From the NCBI GenBank assembly GCA_035079385.1, contig JAVHKY010000035.1:434001-498000 (forward strand): a stretch of 64,000 nucleotides of DNA, written 5' to 3'. This DNA comes from Aspidiotus rigidus (lineage: Eukaryota > Arthropoda > Insecta > Hemiptera > Diaspididae). A program made the position numbers and the translations under genes. Each line of letters begins with the position of its first letter. Within the stretch, counting starts at the first letter, position 1. The notes under the pieces are model-generated. The model saw nothing but the letters and a program-made list of their open reading frames with translations. It was not told the DNA's origin and did not search any database. Shown in pieces: positions 29,301-40,018 of this stretch.

Positions 29301-32300
29301 TCGAATCGTCAGTACGTTCAACTTGTATACCAAGAAAATGTACCAACGGTTCCGAATCTTTCATCTCAAATGCTTGATTCAGTTTCGATTTCAAGTGATC
29401 CAAACGATTCTGGTCACGAGCGATCAATAACAAATCATCGACATAGACTAAAAGATAAGTATTCGTGACAATTTTACCCGTCTCATGATAGTAAACGCAG
29501 TAATCGGCTTTGCTTTGATTAAATCCAAGAGAAACTAAATATGTATGTAACTTTTCATTCCAGACTCGTGGCGATTGCTTGAGTCCGTAAATGCTTCGAT
29601 TTAATCGGCAAACCTTGTCACCAACAAATTGAATACCATCCGGAACCTCCATGTAAATTTCCTCAGTTAATTTTCCATGGAGAAACGCAGACGTGACATC
29701 AATCTGTTCAATCAACAAATCATATTGAACTGCCAAAGTGAGGAAAATTCTGAAACTTGTCATTTTCGCGACGGGAGCAAAGGTTTCGTTGAAATCAAGA
29801 CCTTGTTTCTGACTAAAACCTTTTGCAACCAATCTAGCACGAAAACGATCTATTTCAGCATTTTTATTTCGTTTAATTTTGAATATATATTTGCATTTAA
29901 TTATATTTTTATTTGCAGGTCGATCAACTAGCGTCCATGTATTATTTTTCTTTAAGGCGTTCAGCTCGTAGCCGACTGCCTCATACCATTCCTTCGCATT
30001 AGGTGAGTCTTTTATTTCATTATAATCATTTGGTTCGTTATCTTCTTCGTGAAGATACATCACTACATTGTTATCTACCACAAACTCTTCGATGACAGAT
30101 TTATCAAACGAAGGTTTCGGTTTAGGAGATGATAACAGAGATGATGCGTCTTGTACTATCGTCTTGCTCGGTATATTTTGATTTTTATTTTGATTTTGTC
30201 TTTTTAATTCAGAGCTAAAACGAGCATACGGATGTTCTACCAAGGGTGTTTTCCTTAGCAAAACTCTCCGTTGTGCGGAAGAAGATGACGGCTCACCAGC
30301 AAAAGTTGGATACTGTCGATCAACCTGTTCCTCAATTGGCAGAACAGAATGTTGATTTAAGTCATAATCATACTCGTTCGAGTAAGTTCTATTCGTGATA
30401 TTATTTTTAATATTATTAATATTCTGTGCGTTCGCACTATTTTGATTATACGTTACAATTACATCACTTTGTGCATTCGCACTATTTTGATTATTCTTTT
30501 CATTTTCAGTATTTTGTGCGTTCGCACTATTTCGATTATTCTTTTCATTTACAGTATTTTGTGCGTTCGCACTATTTCCATTATTCTTTTCATTTTCAGT
30601 ATTTTGTGCGTTCGCACTATTTATATCTTGATCAATATTCTCTATATCTAGTGGTTCACGGTATCTAAGATTTAAATATGACGCTAATTCTTCTTTTTCA
30701 GGTACCTTACAGAACTTTTCAGCGTCTGGTAGATCCCGATATAACATAGAAGAATTAAACGTGACATCTCGAACTGTAAGTACTTTCTTTGTCTTTAAAG
30801 ATAATACTTTACATCCATTGAAAGTATAACCTAAAAAGATGCACTTTTCCGCTTGCTCATTAAGTTTGTTTTCTAATAAATGTGAAGAACCTACGCAGCC
30901 AAAAACTTCCATTTTGGTCGGATCAAAAGGAGACCCTGTTAACATTTCATAGGGGGTTTTACCATCTGGAAGGGCTCGAGTAGGACTTCGATTTATTACA
31001 TAGACCGAGTAAAGTACCGCATAATTCCAATAGATCGGAGGCAAACGTGATTCTATCAAACATGCTCGCGCTCGATCCATAATTGTGCGGTTCATTCTCT
31101 CGGCAATTGGATTTTGAGCACTAGTCTTTCTTATTGTTTTATGCATTGCGGTTCCCTTTGACAAAAGATAATCAGAAAATTGATTTGAAACGTACTCGCC
31201 CCCGCCATCACAGTACAAAGTAGTAATACCAGGGCGATTACACATCATAGTCATTCGACGTTCATAATATTTATAATATTTAAATGTTTCTGATTTATAT
31301 TGCAAAGGAAATATTGAAGTATGATGAGAAGCTTCGTCAACAAATGTAACAAAGTACTTCTCATTATCAACACTTCGAATTGGAAGTTCATTCAGATCCG
31401 AATGGACGTTCTCCAGTAGAGTCGTTGACCTAGGTCTTTCTTTTACTTTATTTAATTTCTTTCGAGTTTGTTTAGCTTTCAAGCATACTTCACAAAAAGG
31501 ATTATTCGGTATTTTTAAATTTGGAAACAAAATTTTTAGATTTTTGTACGATAAATGACAATATTTCTTATGAAGCAATTCAGCTTTCTTATATTCAATT
31601 TTCTCCTTTTCAGATGCTGAAAGTATTGCCAAGGTCATCGACTGTGAATTGGAGATGTCAATTTGGAATTTGAACGTATAAAGAATATTATCAGTAGAAC
31701 TTCCCGTGGCTAACGTTGTCTCTGTACCATTCTGGATCGTGTATAAGTAAGCTACAAAGAATTCTAATTTAAATTGTATATAAGCGTATTGTAACAATGA
31801 GAGTGACAAAATATTACATCTGCCTTCAGGTGTATAGTACACGTTTTGAAGGATGATACGATGACCCAGATTAGTACGGAGATGTACGTTTCCCACATGA
31901 GTTGCAGTAATGGATATTTTTCGTTTAAAAAGATTTATCTCGAGAGGTACGTTCAATTTTTGAGGATTCGTCAGTAATCGAACGTCATTCACTAAAAATC
32001 TGTTCGATCCTGAATCAATATAAAATTGTTGGAGTGTATCTGGAGTAGTGTTATAATCAATATCGTTTTTATTTAGATTAATATATGATGAATAGCATAG
32101 AAAGGAGCACCACATACCTATATAACCAAATTGATCATACGTAGGCTGTTGTTGAGGTTGGACCGTGACCAGGTTCGCCTGCGGAATTTTCTTCTGCCGA
32201 TGTAAACAAACCTGGTACTGGTGCCCGAAACCCTTGCAGAACGAACATTGGTTGTTCCTCGTCCAGTGGTCCTGTAGAGGATAGGGTTGGTACCTCACGC

Positions 32301-33814
32301 GTCCACCTCTAAACATTCTCCCTCTAGCTACAGCTACTCTGCCCCGCATTCTGGCAATCTGTAAACGGCCACGGAATCCGTAGGGCTGTTCAAATTGTTG
32401 TTGCTGTTGTTGCTGTTGACCCGAAGTGCCACCACCGTTCTTCTTCTTCTTTTTCTTCTTTTTCTTGGCGTCCCCGTCCGCAACCATAACATTGGCAGTC
32501 GTAGCATTTGTAGATTTAAGATCAAGGCTCAAAGAGAAATCCCTCAATCTTTGACGAACCGATTCATACGAGGGTACCGGACCTGAAGCCATTGCGATCG
32601 CTGTTACAGCCTGACTGTATGCTGCAGGCATCGAGGCCAGGAGAACTGCTGTAAGAAGTGCTGTATCTTCAGCAGTCTGGGCTCCGGCTAGCTGAAGTTC
32701 GCTCACTAGCGCATCAAGAGCACCAAAGTGCATTTCTATCTTTGTGTCATTTTTCATTTTGAAATTTAGTAGTCTTGTCAAGACATTCAATTGGTTGCTG
32801 ATACTTTTGTTCTCATATGTTTCAGCGAGTCCGGTCCATACTTCGTAAGCACTCGTCAGTTTGTCTTTAATTTTGGCCACTGCGAAATCTGTCAAGTGAT
32901 CCGAAATGTAGCCGACCGCCTTCCGATTCTTTTCGTCGTATTCTTTCTGTTTCGCCTCAAGATCGTTACCAGTTGAGGGCCGAGGTGCTTCGATAGGTTC
33001 GAGACAATTCTTTCTCTGCAATAACATCCGGATTCGAAGTTTCCAGTTTCCATAGTACTCTGGCTGATGGTCGAGCGGCGGAAACACAGATCTTTTATCT
33101 TTATTTTCTGACATTCTTTACCACAAATTCAACGTTTCACAAGTATGTAACAGATATAAACGCACTTTCAGATCGAAGTTTCGAACGCATACAAGGATAG
33201 CACATAAGTTCACACGATACGGATTTGAGACTAGTTCAAATATAAGATCTTTTTCTTCAATTTGTTTTAATTATTAATACACACGATTTTCTTTATATAA
33301 TAACGTGGTGAGCCCATAACCTGTTGAATATTTCGCAAGTATTTTGAAAGAAAAAGACGAGACAGATTTCTAAAGTTCGAGTGTATTTTATCAGCGAAAA
33401 AACGACAACGTAGAAGTATTAATTACGTCGCATTCTTCTTAATTATTACGTCGTAGAAAACGAAAGTGAACAAAAGTTCACAAGCAGATTTCCATCTACT
33501 CTAAGTGGCTAAACTGGTGAGAGCAAAGAGCTGGAGAGTGGCACAGGGGTGCCAACATTTCAACAATCGGAATCCTCCACCCCGTTTCCACATCGAACTT
33601 TTCAACTCTGTTTTCAACAATATGAATAATTATTTTGAATTTGTTACCAGGAAATGATGCATACCATTTGCAGAAAAATCGTCGATCAATTCCCAATGAT
33701 CGAACGTTGTCTTCCAGTTCCACAGTTCAGTCACTTTAGCCGATACAGAATCGAATTTGATTTCGATAATATAAGATTTGAAAAACGGTTTGACACGATA
33801 TTCGACGAACAACC
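26376..33814 (-). CDS. Unidentified gene, last two coding exons (partial)
   Basis: The last exon (26,376-26,671) begins after TTTTTCAG and reads TCWTKGCMSSCKPLNLKVL to a TGA, about 98 codons without repeats. The exon before it is probably 33,665-33,814: acceptor ATTATAG, donor G|GTATGC, reading LFVEYRVKPFFKSYIIEIKF to DHWELIDDFSAN. Phases agree: one base is left over and two are used. Together they give about 147 residues containing several cysteines and tryptophans. I do not recognise the family. The intron between them (26,672-33,664) holds the whole copia element. Upstream exons were not found; a piece ending SDNPKLK near 33,880 has a good donor but the wrong phase. The pairing of the two exons is inference. 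Confidence 0.45.
27528..27532. repeat. Copia target-site duplication ATCGG, left
   Basis: ATCGG directly precedes the left LTR and recurs directly after the right LTR at 33566-33570. Five bases is the normal length for copia integrases. Confidence 0.95.
27533..27776 (-). repeat. Copia 3' LTR (left copy)
   Basis: 244 bp, from TGTTGAATATTTCGC to CCAACATTTCAACA on the plus strand. Matches 33322-33565 without a difference that I could find. Confidence 0.95.
27777..27785 (-). promoter_or_regulatory. Copia polypurine tract
   Basis: Minus strand reads GAGGGGGCG directly before the 3' LTR, the position where plus-strand DNA synthesis is primed. Confidence 0.7.
27786..28398 (-). other. Copia 3' untranslated region
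   Basis: About 610 bp between the stop codon and the purine tract, AT-rich with several long T runs (27,868-27,920 and 28,379-28,393 on the plus strand). No open frame. Confidence 0.7.
28399..33114 (-). CDS. Copia gag-pol polyprotein
   Basis: 1,571 residues with no stop or frameshift. Residues 1-280 are gag with a Lys run (217-225) and a Gln run. A CCHC zinc knuckle lies at 290-303 (CSFCKGFGHQYQVC). Protease DSG is at 367-369. The integrase has its HHCC finger (HKKYCHLSYKNL to CEVCLKA), then the D, D, E residues in HSDLNEL, LYCDGGGEY and NPIAERMNRT. Between integrase and RT are five repeats of about 16 residues (NSANAQNTENEKNN). The RT has IDVTSAFLHG and the catalytic LLVYVDDLLLIA. RNase H runs from SYVDASFATND through FEDNAGCIAIA to the C-terminal NLADLFTKPL. 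All domains have the copia order and all catalytic residues I looked for are present, so the element may be competent. Confidence 0.96.
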   Translation of the reverse strand: MSENKDKRSVFPPLDHQPEYYGNWKLRIRMLLQRKNCLEPIEAPRPSTGNDLEAKQKEYDEKNRKAVGYISDHLTDFAVAKIKDKLTSAYEVWTGLAETYENKSISNQLNVLTRLLNFKMKNDTKIEMHFGALDALVSELQLAGAQTAEDTALLTAVLLASMPAAYSQAVTAIAMASGPVPSYESVRQRLRDFSLSLDLKSTNATTANVMVADGDAKKKKKKKKKNGGGTSGQQQQQQQQFEQPYGFRGRLQIARMRGRVAVARGRMFRGGRVRYQPYPLQDHWTRNNQCSFCKGFGHQYQVCLHRQKKIPQANLVTVQPQQQPTYDQFGYIGMWCSFLCYSSYINLNKNDIDYNTTPDTLQQFYIDSGSNRFLVNDVRLLTNPQKLNVPLEINLFKRKISITATHVGNVHLRTNLGHRIILQNVYYTPEGRCNILSLSLLQYAYIQFKLEFFVAYLYTIQNGTETTLATGSSTDNILYTFKFQIDISNSQSMTLAILSASEKEKIEYKKAELLHKKYCHLSYKNLKILFPNLKIPNNPFCEVCLKAKQTRKKLNKVKERPRSTTLLENVHSDLNELPIRSVDNEKYFVTFVDEASHHTSIFPLQYKSETFKYYKYYERRMTMMCNRPGITTLYCDGGGEYVSNQFSDYLLSKGTAMHKTIRKTSAQNPIAERMNRTIMDRARACLIESRLPPIYWNYAVLYSVYVINRSPTRALPDGKTPYEMLTGSPFDPTKMEVFGCVGSSHLLENKLNEQAEKCIFLGYTFNGCKVLSLKTKKVLTVRDVTFNSSMLYRDLPDAEKFCKVPEKEELASYLNLRYREPLDIENIDQDINSANAQNTENEKNNGNSANAQNTVNEKNNRNSANAQNTENEKNNQNSANAQSDVIVTYNQNSANAQNINNIKNNITNRTYSNEYDYDLNQHSVLPIEEQVDRQYPTFAGEPSSSSAQRRVLLRKTPLVEHPYARFSSELKRQNQNKNQNIPSKTIVQDASSLLSSPKPKPSFDKSVIEEFVVDNNVVMYLHEEDNEPNDYNEIKDSPNAKEWYEAVGYELNALKKNNTWTLVDRPANKNIIKCKYIFKIKRNKNAEIDRFRARLVAKGFSQKQGLDFNETFAPVAKMTSFRIFLTLAVQYDLLIEQIDVTSAFLHGKLTEEIYMEVPDGIQFVGDKVCRLNRSIYGLKQSPRVWNEKLHTYLVSLGFNQSKADYCVYYHETGKIVTNTYLLVYVDDLLLIARDQNRLDHLKSKLNQAFEMKDSEPLVHFLGIQVERTDDSIFISQTKYLEQILIKSRMIDCKPAKTPLDLKLDVDSLTNSLQVQDESKYPCRNAIGSLMYAMLCSRPDLCYAVGFLSRYQSKPSKALWKIIKRVLRYVKGTLHLRLQFKKNNPLLLPVTVFVKESSFGKRWLRRQLIKGNTLPLISYVDASFATNDAEARSTSGIILKIFGNSVAWSSRRQTVTALSTLVSEFYALCEAARDVLWLREHLSYLGIKLNVPTMIFEDNAGCIAIARDPTNHKGTRHVTTKLFFVRDLLKDSVIDIKQVSTDDNLADLFTKPLNRKRFENLRIQMGLIDTNV
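33311..33321 (-). promoter_or_regulatory. Copia primer-binding site (initiator-Met tRNA half)
   Basis: Directly inside the 5' LTR the minus strand reads GGTTATGGGCT. That is complementary to the anticodon region (GCCCAUAACC) of initiator methionine tRNA, not to a tRNA 3' end. Drosophila copia is known to prime from an internally cut half of this tRNA, and the same use is inferred here. Confidence 0.8.
33322..33565 (-). repeat. Copia 5' LTR (right copy)
   Basis: 244 bp, matching the left LTR throughout. Followed by the second ATCGG (33566-33570). It should hold the element promoter. Confidence 0.95.
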
Positions 33815-35316
33815 CTATAATATATTTTTTAGGTATTGTATAATACGATCAACTGCTCTCGAGCTTACTTTCAGCTTCGGGTTATCAGAAATCTAGCTGT
33901 ACCTATTTCCGCTTACCGCACATTAAGCAAAAGATGAATCTTCTGTCTATCGTCAGAAGTCTTGGAATATACTCTACCATTCTGTGGAGGTTTATGGATT
34001 TTTGTGAAATTTAGCAACGCAGAAATTTAAATTATTATAATCACTCTCCAAGTGAGCAAAGCAAAATTCTTTTGTTGATGATTAACGGGCGCAACAATAT
34101 CATTCTCTGTCCAGCTCCTGTCTAGAAGGCGCTAGGCTTTTCAAACACCTTGGGCGCTAGGCTCCTGTTATGATAAGCTCTGATATAGTCTGATTAAGAT
34201 TTTTTGTCACGCCTTGTTGCCGTGTTGCAGCCAAACGATACGGCTTAGGCTTTCGGCTTTTCATTGGCGGAGACAATGAAGCTGGCTTTCGGCTGATCGT
34301 TGAGTTGTTTGGTATCTTTTGTTGGCTCCCCTTTTGTTTTGAAAGGTTTTCAGCAGTAGAGAATCATTATCCCATTAGAATTTTATTAAATTCAATTGTC
34401 AAATCAGAATCCAAAAATTCCAAAGACCGAAGGCAAAAAAGACCACGTGACACAAAAAATCAGAAATACAGTCGCTAGCCACTAGCCAACTGCCAGACAT
34501 CCTGGACAACAAGTGAGGGGGTATGTGAGGACCTATCTGTATAGAGAGCGTGTATCTGTCAGACGCCCTTTTTGCGGAGACTTTGATATTTGGTCGTTTC
34601 AGATCATTAACTTACTATCTTTTATGATTTTTTTTTTTATCATCCCATGATTTTTTTCATCTCAGCAAAAAGGGCGTCCGCTGTCATACTTTCAAGGATC
34701 TCTACTTTGTTTGTTAGTGAATGAATTCAAGATGTTATTGTTGCATCTTATAGAAGAATCTTATTCTTATAATTTTTTTGATTAAACTCGTAATTGTTGC
34801 CGAGATATTGTGAACTGAAACTTCAAACTGATTTTTCTGTGATGAATTTTTCTTTACGGACGCCCTTTTTACAGATAGGTTCTCATTTATGTGAAAAAGG
34901 CCTCCGTTCCATGAGAAATACATTGCACAGAGGCCCTTTTTACACGTACGGTCCTCAATTAGGATTCAGGAACGCCAAACGTCGGGAAAACCAGAAAAGG
35001 GAAAAATTGATGTCTTCTTCTTGTTTTGATTCATTGATTTGATATAAGAGAAATATGAGAAATGAAACGAAAATATGAAACATTTTATCAATTGGTTCAT
35101 TCAAAAACTCTAATAATTACAATGGGGCTTACAATTACATGTAAAAAGAACCATAAATTGAAATTTTTGAAAATCATCAGCCGAAAGAAGACCAAAAGAT
35201 ACGGCTTAATTCAGCTTTCGACTGACAGCCGAAAGTGTACAAAAGTAATGACATATCTGTACTTTTAGGAGAGTCGAAATAGAGGAAATCGATCCCGAAA
35301 CGTTAATATTACTTAC
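33815..35316. other. Intergenic sequence with inverted repeats, no gene
   Basis: GACGCCCTTTTTGC at 34,562-34,575 and its reverse complement GCAAAAAGGGCGTC at 34,665-34,678 form an inverted repeat. A further GGACGCCCTTTTTACAG lies at 34,859. GGCTTTCGGCT words occur at 34,249 and 34,273 and a related set near 35,176-35,225. These look like fragments of small mobile elements. Confidence 0.45.
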
Positions 35317-35394
35317 CCCCGTTTTACTAGGTTGGCTGGTGCCACAGGAGTTCGCCCCCGCACCATCTATGTCAAATTTTGAGCGGGTCCCCAT
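35317..35394 (-). other. Possible first coding exon, isolated
   Basis: Minus strand reads ATG at 35,394, then 26 codons (MGTRSKFDIDGAGANSCGTS...) without a stop, ending at a textbook donor GTAAGT at 35,316-35,311. Base composition is richer in G+C than the flanks. No partner exon was found. It could be an orphan or retroelement-derived exon, or chance. Confidence 0.3.
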
Positions 35395-36047
35395 CTTAAA
35401 AATTTTGTTTTGGTATTGTGATTCACCGTACCAATTTTTATGATTCTATCATCAATAGCCATTTGACTTGATGATCGAATTTCCCCTCTCGCTCATATAT
35501 CTAGCAGGATAGTAGAAATTTGGGAATGAAAGCATTATAGCGATCTTGAATGTGTTTTACGACCAAAGATCGAAGAAACGTCAGAAGTGTCCCAGAAAAT
35601 GGAAATTGATTCTGATGATTCCGGTTTCAGTTAAAAGACATCAATCGACTACTTTGCCCATAAAGCTCTTTTTTTCCCCACCAGTAATGAAAACGTCAAC
35701 GTCAAAATATTTTCCAATACCCCTTCTTTTATCTACTGCACTAGAGCCAAGGCGGTATTTTTCTCAGGTCCAACAGTCAAGAAAAAAAAATTTTTCAGGT
35801 CTTACGATTCTCCGAAATTTTTCCAGGATCTCATTCCACCACTTACAGGTGAGAGCTTGAAGCATAGAATAGATAAGATAGAATACGATACGGAGACGAA
35901 GATAAGAATACTGACGCTATTTCAATTTCCTCGAATTAGTTCACTTTCAAAAACACTTTTGAGTAATAAATCTTTGTACATAATAAGAATAAGTTTATAA
36001 TTCACTTCTGTTCTAGAATTTTACTAAAGATGGCCTCGCAAAATAAT

Positions 36048-36053
36048 TTTATT
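36048..36053 (-). terminator. Polyadenylation signal AATAAA, CNOT10
   Basis: AATAAA on the minus strand 46 bases past the CNOT10 stop codon. Confidence 0.65.
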
Positions 36054-36098
36054 TGAATATTACATGTAATAAATAGAGCGCAAAATACTTCATAACGA

Positions 36099-39000
36099 TT
36101 ACGTGACCGTATTATACTGTGGACAATGTTGTTTCACAATATTTCTTGCAATATCCGCATTACCTGTAATCACAAACCAAAAAAGATTAATAATTCTAAG
36201 CGTATATTTCTTAATTCTGCGATAGGGTTTGATAACTCTCGAATTTCTTCCAGTTGAAATATATAAAAATATGAAAACCAGAGATAAGTTTCTTTTTCTT
36301 GTCATCTAATAATTTTTTTATAAATCGCTTTCAAACATTGTGCGATATTCTCAACTCCCATCAGCTGATATATTACTCAAATCCAGCACGAACTTCAAGT
36401 TGTACTTGAATGTTCTGATTTTTTCCTGCGATCAATTTTTAAAGAACCAGTTTGTGATAAGAAAATCATTCTCACCTAAAGAAAGTTCCAGATATAACGC
36501 TAATGACACTATCTGAACGGGTACTTCGCACGCAGGACTTTTCATCTGCCATACCTGAAATACATAAGTCTTTAATTAGTACAATTATCTCAACACGACC
36601 TTGAAGTAACCCGCAAAGAACTATTCAATCAACTGGTTACGAACTTGTTTTACTATTTCTTGAGCCATCAACAAATCTCCTTTTAAAGCCAATACAACAG
36701 CAAGATTATATTGGAACATAGCTTTCGCCATCAACGAATTATCCGGTTTCCATCGTCGAACGTTGAAGTTAGGATCTGATAGTTCAACTGGCAGTCCGTA
36801 ATTACCAAAATCCATTTTCAAATGCTCTAAAGCGTCCTGAACCTTGTCCATGAAAATGAACGCTTCCGCAATGTATAAATGAGCTAAGATCCTGTCAAAA
36901 AGGAGGGAGAAAAGTTTAATGAATTTCATCGTTCAAGGTTCACAAGTTCTTTTCCGTAAAATAACGTACTTATGAATACTCGAACAATTTGGTATACTTA
37001 ATACGTTTTTGCAATTGATCATAGCAACGATGGGATCTCCTAGACATAGAGAAACGTACGCGCTAGCGATGAGTACAGCTGATTTTAGATTAACGGCGCG
37101 CGTGGGTGAGATTGGATTCGACGGAGAGTAATCAACACCTGAGCCAGTTATTAACGCCATCGCATTTCGCAAACATAGAGAAGCAAATTCTAAGCTGGCT
37201 TCCGGAATTGCGAAAGATTGCGATTCGTAACTGAAAATAGGACACAGCATTTTCAAGTCAATCTAAAAAGAATTTTTGATAATAAATATCAACAAATTTT
37301 TACCTGTATTTATTGTTTTCAAACGTGTTCAGATTGAGTAAGATTTTACGATGGATGCCCGTTCCGACAACTTCTTGAAGAACATCTTTTCTTCTGTTTA
37401 TGAAATCGAAATCTCTTTCATTACCCTAAAATATTGAAAAATTTTTTATAATATATGCATTTATTTTATTTTTTTACACTCATTATTCCACATCTATCTC
37501 GACTCACATTTTTATGGACCATAATACAACATTCGGCGAGTCTTAACCATAATCTTGGATTCATATGATATACTTGAACAGCTAACGTTAAACAATCAAA
37601 GGCCTCAATAGGTTTGCCACAATGTATCAGACTTATTCCCAAATTATAAACTAACTGAGGCAGTTTGTTCCCTCCGTATGTGAACAAAAGTCTGTCGTCT
37701 GCAAAAAATAATCAAAATAATTATTAACAAAAAATTGATCGGTGATAACACTTTTACCTTGAGGACCACAGATTACTCACTCTGGTCAATATTCACAAGT
37801 TTACGATTATTCTCATTTTCTGTCAACGCTTTCCGGAAGTACACAGTACTAAGAGTGGGTTTATTCATGTACAAATGGATGCAACCCATGTTATTATAAA
37901 ATGCTAATGTAACTGAATCACCCGTCGATCTGTAAAATAAATTTTACGAATTACAGTCGTTGCACGCACAGCGTACATACTTTGAAGAGCAATGCGAATA
38001 AAAAAGAAAAGGACTTACGCAAAATTATTTTCTAAAGGAAGAGAAATCATCGTTTGAATACACGATTTGAAGTTGTTTTTCAGATAATAACAATATGCGC
38101 TCAGGAAATTCAGATTCCATTTCTGTGAACATGAGGTATACGGATTACAGAAAATATTAATTCTCAAACTCCTCTCCTATCGAATAATCGGTTATGCATC
38201 GTATGATGAAAATAATTAAAAAATATCAAAGGAAGAAAAACTATCTTTGACGGGGTTAGATGCTCCAACAAAAATGATGAGATGAAAACACAACTTATTT
38301 TACGTATTTATTGTCCCTAATTCACATAATAGTTGAAATTTCTTTATTCCCCATCACTATGAGCTATTTACCTACTACATTCGTAAATTTGGAGCATCGT
38401 TAGCGTCTCTTAATTTGAGATTCCTGACTCGAATTGACAAGAAAAAGAATTTCCGTCCTCACAAACTTCGTTTATTTTCAACGTGAACGTTCTTGAGAAT
38501 ATAATCTCGGAGACGCAATGGCAGAGACGTGTTTTGCTACAGAATTTGTAGACGAACTCAAAGAAAACTGAATGAAATTCTTCACTTTTTAAATATTCTT
38601 TCGCTAGGTATATATAAACAAGGTAATTTTATATGCCCGACCTTTCTATTTCATTTAGAAGAGGAATACTCAGTTTACTTGTGCTATCAAAGACGATTCG
38701 TTTATACAGATCAATAAGATGGACTATTTTCTTTTCTTCTCCTCGAATTCATAGGTTTTATCAAGTACGAAATCGTATTTCTCAGAGAAGAATCCAATTT
38801 ACTGTAAAGATTACGAACGCGGATGTTTCAATTCTTACCATATGGTTACATCGAAATTTATTGGTAGTTTCGTCCATATGTTTACTACTACATATAACCT
38901 GAAAAAATCCAAAAATCCAAATTTTTACAATCTCCTACAGTTGAAATTTCTACTTTTCAGTGTCACGTAATTCAATTAACTCTTGAAATTTTGATTCAGA

Positions 39001-40018
39001 ACGAATTTTTTAATTTATCAATCACAAGAAAAGAATGGAACAAATATAAATCTTGAGTGTTTTCAAATAAAAACTTTGCAATTCACCTTCGATAAATTAT
39101 TGCAGACATCCGTCAATTCCTTTTCCGCTGCTTCTTGATTATGCAGACTCAAATAGCACTTGCATTTGTATTCTTTCAGTTTATACTTGAATGATTCGGA
39201 TTCTTCATCTATTAAATTCTATAAGACAGATAAAAAGCATTTTATACTTTCGCATAGTACAAGATCATTAAACAGAATAAGTAACCCTTACAGCATTGAT
39301 TGTAGGCTCAGCCTCATCCACGTTGCGCTCATAATTTCTCTTCGATGATTCCATTTGATGCATGAGGTTCTCCACGTACGTTATGATGGACAAAGCTTTA
39401 TCAGGTTGATCCACACGAAGTAATGCTTCGGCCAATAATAAAGTCAAGGATCTTTTCAGGCTTTCGTCTAAAAATCAAAATTAAAACTAATGATTCTCTT
39501 TCAAAAGTAATTTTCTTGATAACGAATACATTCCACACGATGTACCTAAGACTTCGACGAACGAAAACATCTTGTTTAAAATCTTTAGCGCTGAACTGTA
39601 TCGCATTCTATGGTAAAATATAACTGCTTGATTGAAATAAATATAGCAATTCCTCACGTCATCCAATGATTCGACATTTTCAAGATTTATTTCTCCCTGC
39701 AAATCAAGAACTTCGTGAAGTTTCGCATCGTAATTGAACTCCGGCTATTCGTCGATAACTTACTTGACTACAAATAGAATTCAATCTCTTTTGAAATCCA
39801 TCAACGTTTTTGAAACCGTTACTGTAGAAGCGTACGATCGCTTCATTATGAGTGATTCTAGTGTCTAGAGGTCTGTGTTCTTGAAGCGTCGCCAGTTCAA
39901 CAAGACTTCCTGAATAATCGCACCTATCGAACAGGTCCGCGGCTTTGACTGCAAGTTCTTGATAAATTTTGAATATTGATTCCGCTTCGCCTTCATCGGT
40001 TTCGGGTTTCGCATCCAT
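36099..40018 (-). CDS. CNOT10: CCR4-NOT complex subunit 10 (CNOT10)
   Basis: Twelve coding exons assembled by eye with matching GT-AG sites and phases: 40018-39764, 39696-39546, 39467-39292, 39218-39087, 38122-38019, 37929-37781, 37698-37508, 37425-37304, 37230-36970, 36891-36645, 36554-36476, 36163-36099; 1,932 nt, 643 residues. CNOT10 is a TPR scaffold that pairs with CNOT11 on the CNOT1 N-terminus in the deadenylase complex. Diagnostic stretches: FNQAVIFYHRMRYSSALKIL, FYNNMGCIHLYM with YFRKAL, YNLGISLIHCGKPIEAFDCL with NPRLWLRLAECCI, ASLEFASLCLRNAM, KILAHLYIAEAFI and VSLALYLELSLGN. It is shorter than vertebrate CNOT10 (about 740), mainly in linkers. The exon-10 frame also reads through to a stop at 36621, but splicing at CAA|GTTCGT restores the conserved C-terminus. 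One more small exon in the 0.96-kb intron 4 cannot be excluded. Confidence 0.9.

Larger units (their letters stand above)
27533..33565 (-). mobile_element. Complete copia (Ty1/copia) LTR retrotransposon
   Basis: 6,033 bp with 244-bp LTRs that begin TG and end CA, a 5-bp target duplication, a primer-binding site, a purine-rich tract and one uninterrupted gag-pol frame. The two LTRs look identical base for base, so insertion is recent on an evolutionary scale. The element lies in the minus orientation, the same as the unidentified gene whose intron it occupies. Confidence 0.97.

Noticed and set aside
30426..30668. Tyr/His/Phe-rich plus-strand open frames with repeats
   Set aside because: Antisense translation of the NSANAQN minisatellite in the copia polyprotein.
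36621..36929. Reading the CNOT10 exon through to the stop at 36,621 as the C-terminus
   Set aside because: Two further exons (36,554-36,476 and 36,163-36,099) continue the conserved C-terminal sequence with matching phases if the donor at 36,645 is used.
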